Below, one piece after another: positions 1-7,544 of a stretch of 32,565 bases of DNA. Origin of the DNA: Caldilineales bacterium (lineage in GTDB: Bacteria; Chloroflexota; Anaerolineae; J102); the NCBI GenBank assembly GCA_019695115.1, contig JAIBAP010000065.1, forward strand, positions 1-32,565, in the 5' to 3' direction. A model generated the notes under the pieces. That model made no database searches. It was not told the DNA's origin and worked only from the letters and a program-made list of their open reading frames with translations. Positions within the stretch are counted from its first letter, which is position 1; each line of letters opens with the position of its first letter. The translations under genes and the position numbers were made by a program.

Positions 1-390
1 ACGGCGCTGTTCGGGGTCGAGGCGGTGTTCGGGGAGTTCGTTCTGGCGACCAAAGAGGGCGTCGTGCTGGTCGGGGTCGAGTTGGCGGAGCAGTTCGGCC
101 TGGGCGGGGAGGTCGATGGCGGCGAGGCTGCGGAGCAGGTAGTGGGCGCTCTGGCGCAGGAGGCCGATGACCGACTTGGGGGCGGCGTTGGCGCGCAGGG
201 CGAAGGCCTGCCCTGAGCGGAGTCGAAGGGTGTCGCCGATTTGGGAACTCTGGCGGTCGTCGGGGAAGGCGAGGTCGATCTGGCGAAGGACGTCGTCTCG
301 GTGAAGTGGCTCAGGATTGCCAAACGGACAGAAATGGGTAGGATGTGCATGGGTCGTCCTTGTGTGCTGGCAGGCTTTGCCAAACGCCAT
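1..390 (-). CDS. partial hypothetical protein, runs off left edge
   Basis: A minus-strand frame stays open from an ATG at 390 to the window edge, giving about 130 residues and no stop. The translation from roughly residue 20 looks protein-like, with alternating Leu/Arg/Asp/Gln helical stretches such as LRQIDLAFPDD and SVIGLLRQSAHYLLRSL. I do not recognise the family. Part of the frame (about 208-232) is a short G/C-rich sequence that translates as LRLRSGQAF. In my experience this peptide marks a dispersed REP-like element that often inserts in frame. No clear Shine-Dalgarno sequence precedes the ATG, so the true start may lie inside. It would be divergent from the regulator at 460. It could also be a decayed gene. 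Confidence 0.35.
   Translation of the reverse strand, partial: MAFGKACQHTRTTHAHPTHFCPFGNPEPLHRDDVLRQIDLAFPDDRQSSQIGDTLRLRSGQAFALRANAAPKSVIGLLRQSAHYLLRSLAAIDLPAQAELLRQLDPDQHDALFGRQNELPEHRLDPEQRR
208..232. repeat. candidate REP-like dispersed element
   Basis: The stretch beginning cctgccctgagcggagtcga resembles a short element that recurs in many environmental bacterial genomes and is read as LRSGQA or FDSAQGRP in coding frames. Only one copy is in this window, so the call rests on recalled pattern and not on local repetition. Confidence 0.3.
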
Positions 391-459
391 CGCCAAACAA
401 CATAATGTTACCCTTTCAACCCTCCTCCCCCGCAAACCCAGGTAATTCTGCAACACTTA

Positions 460-2772
460 ATGGCTTTTCAGACGGTTACCTTCGGCTCCTTCCTGCGCCA
501 GTTGCGCCAACGCGCCGGTATGACGCAGGCAGATTTGGCCGCGGCAGCGGGCTACAGCGCCGCTTTCATCAGCAATTTGGAGAAGGAAGCGCGACAGCCC
601 AACCTGGAAATCATAGCCCAACGCTTCGTCCCGGCCCTGGCCTTGCAGGACGAGCCCAAACTGGCAGCCCGGCTGATCGAACTGGCTGCGCTCGCCCGCG
701 GCATGCGTCCCCCTGCACCTGCCTCGCCCGCGGGCGGCGCCCGTATGCTGGAGGTCGCCGACTCCGCCCCCGGACACGGCAACCTGCCGGCTTCGCCTAC
801 GCCGCTGATCGGACGGGCGAGCGATGTCGATTGGATCTGCCGGCGTTTGTTGGGCCATCACGGCCGTCTGATGACTCTGTTGGGGCCGCCGGGCGTAGGC
901 AAGACCAGGCTGGCGCTGGAGGCGGCGTCGCGGCTGCAAGCCGTCTACGCTGATGGCGCCTGCTTCGTAGCCCTGGATGCAGTCGAAGACCCCTCGCTTG
1001 TGCCCCTGACCCTTGCCGCCGCCCTGGGCCTGGAGGACAAGGGATTGGGCGAACCGCAAGACCAGGTGATCGAGTATCTGCGTCGAAAAGAGATGCTGCT
1101 GGTGCTGGACAATTTCGAGTAGATCCTGCCGGCGGCGCTGCAGATGGCGGCGCTGCTGGCGGCCTGTCCCGGCCTGCGTATCATCGCCACCAGCCGCGAG
1201 CGGCTGCATCTGCGGGCCGAGCAGCGCTATCGGGTGGAGCCGCTGCCGGTTGACGACGCTATCAGCCTGTTCCTGGGCGCGGTCGCCCTGGCAGCCCCCG
1301 ACTTCGCCGCCGGCGACGCCGACCGTCCCGTGCTGGAGCAACTCTGCCTCGAGTTGGACTGCCTGCCCCTGGCCCTGGAACTGGCCGCTGCCCAGCTCGA
1401 ATTCGAGGATGTCGCTTCGCTTCTGCGGCGCCTGCGCTCGCAGCGCCTGGATGTCCTGACAGGCGGGCCTGGCGACCTGCCTGAGCGCCAAAGGGCGCTG
1501 CGCCTGGCCATCGCCGACAGCTACGACCGCCTCCAGCCGGGCGAACAGACGCTCTTCCGTCTCCTGGGGCTGTTCGTGGGCGGCTTCGATGCGGAGGCAG
1601 TCGCCGCCTTAGGTTTCGCTGCATCCGATCTGGGAGCGTTGACCAGGACGCATCTGGCCCACCGCCTGGGCGGGGCGGCGTCCCGCTTCGGGATGCTGGA
1701 AACGCTGCGCGCCTTTGCCCTGGAACGGCTGGCGGCAGGCCAGGAGCTGGTCGGCGCGCGCCGGCGGCATGGCGCTTATTTCCTCGGTCTGGTCGAACAG
1801 GCAGAACCGGCGCTCCACGGCCCCGAACAGACAGGCTGGTTCCATCGTCTCGTCGCCGAAATCCATAATCTGCGCGCGGCCATCCAACATGCGCTCGAAG
1901 ACGGCGAACTGGCAACGGCCGCCCGGCTGTGTGTGGGCTTGCGCCATTTCTGGACCATGCAGAGCCATCTGGAAGAAGGGCGCCTGTGGCTGGATCGGGT
2001 GTTGGCAAGCGGCAAGGTTGGCGATTTGGAACCGCGTCTGCACACACGGCTGCTGAACAGCCGCGGGACCATTGCCTTCTATCAACAGGACGATGGCGAA
2101 GCGCGGAAGAATTTTGGGAAGGCGCTGGCCCTGGCAAACGAGACCGGCGACGAGTGGGCGGCGGCGTTTGCGCTCGATGGTCTGGGCGCTGAGGCCGCCA
2201 ACCGCGGCGACTACGCCGGCGCCGCGGCCTATTCGGCGCGCAGCCTGGCGCTCTCGCAGGCCGGCGGCCACACCTGGCTGTCGGCGATCACGCTGGTCAA
2301 CCTGGGGGAGATTGCCCGCCTGCAGGGCGATGACGTGAAGGCTGCGGCCCGCTACGAGGAGGGTCTGGGTTTGCTGCGACAGGTGGGGGATGGCTCGTTT
2401 ACGGCCGTCACGCTGATTAACCTGGCGCAACTGGCGATCAACGCCGAAGACTGGCAGCGGGCGCGGGCATTGGCCTGTGAGAGTCTGCAATTGGGCGTGC
2501 GCACAGAACAGCCGCGCACCATCGCCCACAGCCTGGACAAGTTGGCGGCCGTGGCAGCCGGTCATGGCGACCCGCTCCTTGCCGGCAAGCTGTTCGGAGC
2601 GGCGCAACGCCTGCGCGACGAACACAGCATCACCATCCAACCTGCCGATCGGGATGATTACGCCCGGCTGATCGATACGGCCCGTGTGCAAAGCGACCCG
2701 GACGATTTCGAGACCGCCCTGCGCGCTGGGTACAGGCTACCCCTAAACGACGCCGTGGCCCTGGTATTGTAG
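460..2772 (+). pseudogene. XRE-HTH / NB-ARC STAND regulator with TPR tail, interrupted by in-frame TAG
   Basis: One frame of 770 sense codons is interrupted by TAG at 1120-1122. Residues about 8-65 form an XRE-type helix-turn-helix (LRQLRQRAGMTQADLA). The NB-ARC-type ATPase follows, with P-loop GPPGVGKT at 142-149 and Walker B LLVLDNFE at 213-220. The stop is the very next codon. The same frame then continues with ILPAALQM, LAACPGLRIIATSRERL (sensor) and LPLALELAA, and ends in a TPR-rich C-terminal region. Family members usually read DNFEQ at the break, so CAG to TAG by one C-to-T change explains it. Such proteins act as ATP-gated, signal-responsive transcription regulators in the cytoplasm. 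A 220-residue HTH/P-loop fragment could still be made, and an internal ATG at 1144 could start a P-loop-less fragment. Sequencing error is the main alternative. TAG is used as a normal stop by two other genes here (24113-24115 and 32414-32416), so code reassignment is unlikely. Confidence 0.85.
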
Positions 2773-2934
2773 CTGAGGGAAAGATCGCCCAATGAAGTCA
2801 GCAGCGAAGCAGGCGTGGCTGGATCTCGCCAAAACCCGCCTGCTGCAACCAGCCAGCGATGTTCTGGAAGCGTGACGCCCTGACAACTGCGCCCACTCTA
2901 CGCGCTTTCCGTCCTGAAATCGTTACGAACGCGC

Positions 2935-2967
2935 AGAGATGCCAACTTTCGCAAAGTTGGCATCTCT
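2935..2967. terminator. perfect 15-bp hairpin between convergent genes
   Basis: Positions 2935-2949 (agagatgccaacttt) are exactly complementary to 2953-2967, with a 3-nt loop (cgc). It lies between the regulator ending at 2772 and the minus-strand gene ending at 3030, so it could act as a bidirectional terminator. There is no long T-run after either arm. The form also fits a REP or MITE-like palindrome. The rest of 2773-3029 shows nothing else I can name. Confidence 0.55.
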
Positions 2968-3029
2968 CAGTTGCGCTAACGCAGGATCAGCGGCGCGCAA
3001 AGCGACTGGCGACGCTGATAGGGATGGGG

Positions 3030-6000
3030 TTATTTCAGGATAACGGGGAGGAAGAGCGAGCCTGGTTCTGGCAGGATTTCGAGCCTCACGGGCACGGTTT
3101 CGGTCGTCGCTCCCGCCTGGATCGTGATCTCCGCCCAATAGGCGCCCAGGGCGGAGCCGCTAGGATTGGCAGTGAGGACGATGTTGCTCGGCGTTGCGCC
3201 GCTTCCGGCCGAAAGCGTCAACCAGGCGGCATTGCCAGTCGCCGTCCAGGCCAAGGGACCTGCCGCAATCGCGGCGTTGGCATCGCGCAGGGCGAGTGTG
3301 TCTGTGACCGGATCGGTTGCGCCCATCACGGCCAATAGATTCACTGTCTGCGGGGCCACGGCCAGCACGCCGGGGGCGGTGGTGATGTCATCGCCGATGG
3401 TGATGGCGCCGGTAACAGTCGTGCTTTGACCAGCGCTGTCGGTCGCCGTCAGTTGGATGTTGTGTTGGCCCACAGACAATGTGTTCAGGCTCAGGGCGCC
3501 GCCTGTGCCCAGCAGGCCATCCCGGTCCGAATGCCAGGTGATAGCGTCGTCTTCCAGGGGGCCATCTTCGGGGTCGAAGGCCGTAGCGACTAGCGACACC
3601 GTCTGGCTGATCACATAGCTGCTATCTGGTTCCGGCATCTCAAAATCGACCTGGGGCGCGTGATTGGCCACGGAGAAGACCGCATCCGAATCGTCCACGG
3701 CGGTATGGATGCCATCGCTCACCAGCACGCGCATGCGCCCCTGGGTTGTGCCGGAGAGAGCGGAATGGGGGATGTCCACACTGACGGTTTCGGTGATGCC
3801 AGTCATGAGCGGCTGCCAGGTGGCGCCATCGTCCGGGCTGAAGAGGATGGCGGCCGCCGGGGCGTCGCCGTCGGGATCGGCCATCTGCCAGGAGAGGGTG
3901 ACGCCGGCAGGGCCGCTGTTTTCGCCGCCGTTGGGCGTGAGCAGTGTGACCGTGGGCGGGTTGGCGCTGGCTGTGCGAGCAGCCAGCAGTTGATTGTCGC
4001 GGCGCACCTCAATGGATTGCATCCCCTCCACAGCGGGCACGAGAAGATCGATCACCTCATCGTCGGCCTGCCCTTCCTCTTCGCTGACGTAAACGACCGG
4101 GGCGAAGGGATAGGACGCCAGAAGCTCGCCGCCGCTGCCGCGCAATTCCAGACGATAGTCGCCCGGCTCTGGCAGGGGCTGGCCGCTAGCGGAGTTGAGG
4201 ATCATGATCTCGCCCAGGGTCGCCGAATGGCCGTCTGCGCCGATGCGGCCCTGCACCAACAGATAATCGCCCGCCGCGACCGCTTGAGCCGCCAGGGCTT
4301 GCGCCTCGGTTTGCATCTGCTGGCGAATGGCGTTGTAGGTGTAGTCCGAAAGCCATTCGTTGGCGCAGTAGCCCATGACATCCGTCCACTGCGGCCCGCG
4401 CACCACCGGCCGGTGCAGAGCGACGTCGAAGCCGTAGTAGCGGTCGGGCGGGAGGAATGCCCAACGGTTCGGACCAATGCTGACGAATTGGTTTTGCCCG
4501 CCGATGACTACGTTGGGATAGGGATAGTTGGGATCATCCAGGGAGTGGCCGCAGGCGCTGCCATCAGCTTTCATACCGGGGATGCCGGGGTGTTGCCGGC
4601 CGTAGGTGTGGCCGAGTTCATGTCCCGCGTACCAATCGCCGTAACTGGCGCTGTCGTTTTCCCAACCGACGTTCTTTCCCGTATTGCCAGCGTCATCCTC
4701 TTTGATGCCGGTGGGGCCGGAAGCGATGGTGGTGAGGCTGCCGCCCCCGCGACCGCGCATGAAGCCGCCGGCGTCGCTGGCAACGCCATAGCGGCGCCGG
4801 GTTGCATTGAAATGGGGATTGTAAACCTGATCCAACTTCCGCAGCGCCGATAATCGATCGTTGACCCGATCGGCTGAAGGGCAGTAGCCGCGCAGGTTTT
4901 CCGGGTCTGCCATATCAGTCCGGGGGCAGTTGGCGTCGTTCAGCGTATCGGCGTCCTTGCCAAATGCCCTCCATTCGTAGATCTGATCTTCGTACATCAA
5001 CGTCTCGGTCCGGATCGAAAACAGGCTGGAGATGGGATAGGCCCGGCGCAGCCAACTCTCGATCTCGGCCAGTTGCGCGTCCGTCGCCCGATACCAGGTG
5101 TTGGCGTTGTTGATTCTGCGGCTGTAGACCACGTTGTAGAGGAGCAGTTCCATGCGCGGCACGATCTGGAAGGTCTTGACCGGCGAACGGACCATGTTGT
5201 CAGCATAGTTGCTTTCGCTGGCCACACGCCACCAGCGGAAGCAGAGATTGAACCGCTCGCAGCGCCCGGCCAGATCGAGGCTGATCTGCTGGGGATTGAC
5301 TTCGACTTCGACCTGCAAACGGCTTTCCCGCAGCCAGGAAGCAGGCACAGGGAAATAGAAAGCGTCGTTGAGTTGGCTGCGGCGGGGATTGGCCTCTGGC
5401 GCGATCCTGCCGCCAGGGTTGGCCGGATAGACAGGCTGGCCGGCGCGTTGCCCATTGACGATACGCCACATCTGGGCGCTGACTTGCGGGTTGCTGGTGC
5501 CGGCGCTGCGCCGTACATAGGCGCGCACCCAGGTTGGCTTGTTTTGCACCAGCAGGACGGTGTTCTGCAAGTCCTGAATGCCCTGTGTGACTTCGATGGC
5601 GTAGGCCGTGTAGTTGACGATGTCGGGCGTGGCGGTTGGCGTCGGCGTCCTTGTTGGTGTGCGGGTCGGGGTCGGGGTATGAGTGGGGGACGGTGTAGCG
5701 GTCGGGGTGGGTGTAGGCGTGGCGTCGCAACCGAGCACAGCGAAGACATCGGTCGTCGTATTGTCGACCGGGGCGATGAACTGGCCGAAGCGCAGATCGA
5801 CAGGTGGAACCACGGCGTAGGCCATGCTGCGGCTGTCGATGAGGTCGACGCCGCCTCTGGAATAGCCCCACTGCCAGGCCCCATCCGGGCGCGGCGCGGT
5901 GACGAATACGTCGGTGATGCCGTCGGCATCGAAATCGCCCAGGCGCAAGGAGTCGATAACCGCCACAGTTGCAGCGGGGATTGTTTGAAGTGTTTGGAAA

Positions 6001-6803
6001 TTGCCGATCCCGCCGGATGAATAGACCCACTGCCAGCCGCCGTCAGGCAGGACAAGGGCGGCAAAGACGTCGGTCTTGGTATCGTTATTGAAGTCCCCGA
6101 AGAACAGATCGATAGGGTCGACAAAGGCATAGGCCAAGTTGACGAAGGCGCCCGAACCTCCCGGCGCGTACTTCCACTGCCAGGCGCCATCGGGCCGCGG
6201 CTGGGCTACGAAGATGTCGGCAATGCCATCACCATTAAAATCGCCTACCCGTGGCGCCGTATAGGCGGCAACCTCGGCGGCGCTGATGGTGCGTAGCCAT
6301 TGAAAATTGGCGACGCCGCTCTGGGAGATGAGCCATTGGCGACTGCCATCGGCCTGGGGCAAGGGTGCAAAAACATCGGTCTTGCCATCGCCATTGAAAT
6401 CGCCAAAACGCAGATCGGCCAGGGGCACGCCGGCATAGGCCAGGTTCTGCCAGTCGTTGCGGCTGTCAGGCGAATACTGCCATTGCAGGAAACCATCGGG
6501 ACGCAGCTTGACGCGGAAAACATCCTGGTGATTGTCGCCATCGAAGTCAAGGAAGCCGTTGCGGGCGATGCCGGTCGTGTTGACAAAACCATCGCCCAGG
6601 CGCAGGTCGCTGAGCGGCGTGAGGTCGTTATCCTTGAACAGATTGGCGAACGAAGCGCGTCCGCCGGCGGAATAGACCCACTGGCAGCCGGGCGTGGGTG
6701 CGTCGCCGGTTTGGCGGGGCGGGGCAGCAAAGACGAATGGGGCGAGCAGCAGGGCAATTATCAGAACGAGTGGCATCTGCCACCAACGCAGACTGTTCAT
6801 CAT
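3030..6803 (-). CDS. secreted multidomain metallopeptidase with FG-GAP repeats, metzincin motif and BACON-like domain
   Basis: This 1257-residue protein starts with a signal peptide (MMNSLRWW followed by a hydrophobic stretch ending APP). Residues about 30-355 carry six FG-GAP/VCBS-like repeats of the form GDFNGDGKTDVFA alternating with DGxWQWxYSxGG, which suggests a calcium-binding beta-propeller. A Thr/Pro linker (about 361-391) leads to a long peptidase region. It contains HELGHTYGRQH at 728-738, the HExxHxxGxxH zinc signature of metzincins, followed by a likely Met-turn VMGYC near 809. After this come Ig-like or cadherin-like regions and a BACON-like domain (WLTLSAGSG). The protein ends in LFLPVILK, a hydrophobic Leu-Pro tail seen on many Chloroflexota exported proteins. 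Two ATGs in tandem are possible starts, and GGGAGA lies about 10 nt upstream. The exact peptidase family and the substrate are unknown. Confidence 0.85.
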   Translation of the reverse strand: MMNSLRWWQMPLVLIIALLLAPFVFAAPPRQTGDAPTPGCQWVYSAGGRASFANLFKDNDLTPLSDLRLGDGFVNTTGIARNGFLDFDGDNHQDVFRVKLRPDGFLQWQYSPDSRNDWQNLAYAGVPLADLRFGDFNGDGKTDVFAPLPQADGSRQWLISQSGVANFQWLRTISAAEVAAYTAPRVGDFNGDGIADIFVAQPRPDGAWQWKYAPGGSGAFVNLAYAFVDPIDLFFGDFNNDTKTDVFAALVLPDGGWQWVYSSGGIGNFQTLQTIPAATVAVIDSLRLGDFDADGITDVFVTAPRPDGAWQWGYSRGGVDLIDSRSMAYAVVPPVDLRFGQFIAPVDNTTTDVFAVLGCDATPTPTPTATPSPTHTPTPTRTPTRTPTPTATPDIVNYTAYAIEVTQGIQDLQNTVLLVQNKPTWVRAYVRRSAGTSNPQVSAQMWRIVNGQRAGQPVYPANPGGRIAPEANPRRSQLNDAFYFPVPASWLRESRLQVEVEVNPQQISLDLAGRCERFNLCFRWWRVASESNYADNMVRSPVKTFQIVPRMELLLYNVVYSRRINNANTWYRATDAQLAEIESWLRRAYPISSLFSIRTETLMYEDQIYEWRAFGKDADTLNDANCPRTDMADPENLRGYCPSADRVNDRLSALRKLDQVYNPHFNATRRRYGVASDAGGFMRGRGGGSLTTIASGPTGIKEDDAGNTGKNVGWENDSASYGDWYAGHELGHTYGRQHPGIPGMKADGSACGHSLDDPNYPYPNVVIGGQNQFVSIGPNRWAFLPPDRYYGFDVALHRPVVRGPQWTDVMGYCANEWLSDYTYNAIRQQMQTEAQALAAQAVAAGDYLLVQGRIGADGHSATLGEIMILNSASGQPLPEPGDYRLELRGSGGELLASYPFAPVVYVSEEEGQADDEVIDLLVPAVEGMQSIEVRRDNQLLAARTASANPPTVTLLTPNGGENSGPAGVTLSWQMADPDGDAPAAAILFSPDDGATWQPLMTGITETVSVDIPHSALSGTTQGRMRVLVSDGIHTAVDDSDAVFSVANHAPQVDFEMPEPDSSYVISQTVSLVATAFDPEDGPLEDDAITWHSDRDGLLGTGGALSLNTLSVGQHNIQLTATDSAGQSTTVTGAITIGDDITTAPGVLAVAPQTVNLLAVMGATDPVTDTLALRDANAAIAAGPLAWTATGNAAWLTLSAGSGATPSNIVLTANPSGSALGAYWAEITIQAGATTETVPVRLEILPEPGSLFLPVILK

Positions 6804-7003
6804 AGGTGGATCATCTCCCAGGCGGGCGTGGTCACGGTGAGTCAGTTCTCACGCTGACAGCGTAGAGGAGGCCGGCGATCAATCCAAGCGATTTCTATGC
6901 AGAAACCATGCAGATTAGAATGGGGTTATGAGAGTGTTGCAGAATTCGGCCCGCGTCGAGGCGGCGGGTGGAGAGGGCCGTCGCTGCTTCGTTATGGTAA
7001 GTT

Positions 7004-7061
7004 GGGGGTGGGGGAGGAAGAAGGGAGGGGCGGTTGAGGGCGGGTGGGGGCGATTTGGGGG
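7004..7061 (+). other. two potential G-quadruplex motifs
   Basis: The plus strand has four G-runs at 7004-7030 with loops of 1, 8 and 1 nt, and four more at 7038-7061 with loops of 1, 1 and 6 nt. More G-runs follow to 7080. They lie between two divergent genes. Folding is inferred from the pattern only. Confidence 0.45.
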
Positions 7062-7096
7062 TGGAAAAGGGGGGAAAAGGCTCGGAAAAGTCGTCT

Positions 7097-7170
7097 GGAC
7101 ACGGATGAACACGGATTGGAGCGCTGATTTTGGGTTGAGAATCCGTGTGAATCGGCCTCGATCCGTGTCC
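7097..7170. repeat. nested inverted repeat with ACACGGAT cores
   Basis: GGACACGGAT at 7097-7106 is matched by ATCCGTGTCC at 7161-7170, and inside it ACACGGATT at 7109-7117 is matched by AATCCGTGT at 7140-7148. The two arms can form a long interrupted stem. Similar ACACGGATGAACACGGAT sequences are, as I recall, common dispersed intergenic elements in environmental genomes. No transposase is present. Confidence 0.5.
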
Positions 7171-7465
7171 CAACTATCCTGCAAGCGACTTCTTCGACAA
7201 CCTGCCAGGAGGTGGAGGAGGTGGAGGCGGGGCGAGGCTGGCGGTCGGTGAGTGGGCATCGGGCGCAGAGGTCGGGGGCGAAGCGGAAGTTGCGTCCCAC
7301 CGCCACTCCAGGCCAGATGATCTTCCCACCGACCTTCACCCCCGCCCAGCCAACAAGAGGACACCTGATCGCGCAAGTTATGGAATAGCGCCGGCAGGGC
7401 GCGCCAGTTCTCCGTACCATGGCCGGCGTAGCGGCCGGGGACGGCGGGGAACCATCCCCGCCTCG

Positions 7466-7520
7466 GCTGCGTCTGCACAGAGAACGCAGCGTCCTCGGGC
7501 AGCCACTTGCGCAGTGGCTG
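7466..7520 (+). promoter_or_regulatory. two consecutive leader hairpins before the lipoprotein
   Basis: GCTGCGT at 7466-7472 pairs with ACGCAGC at 7484-7490 (11-nt loop). CAGCCACT at 7500-7507 pairs with AGTGGCTG at 7513-7520 (5-nt loop). The GGGAGG ribosome-binding site lies about 14 nt further on, so the pair could influence translation or transcript stability. Function is inferred. Confidence 0.35.
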
Positions 7521-7544
7521 TCGTCTGACCCGTGGGAGGTTCCC

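Larger units (their letters stand above)
6804..7544. other. 741-nt divergent intergenic region
   Basis: This gap separates the minus-strand metallopeptidase from the plus-strand lipoprotein. It holds two adjacent G-tract clusters (7004-7061), a nested inverted repeat built on ACACGGAT (7097-7170), and two hairpins directly before the lipoprotein ribosome-binding site (7466-7520). Long open frames exist on the minus strand over 6915-7783. They overlap each other and the lipoprotein start and have no credible start, so I do not call a gene. Confidence 0.6.

Noticed and set aside
460-1122. Stop codon reassignment (TAG read as sense)
   Set aside because: Two intact genes in the window end in TAG.
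2859-3338. Plus-strand 159-residue frame
   Set aside because: It overlaps the end of the metallopeptidase gene on the other strand and has no recognisable domain.
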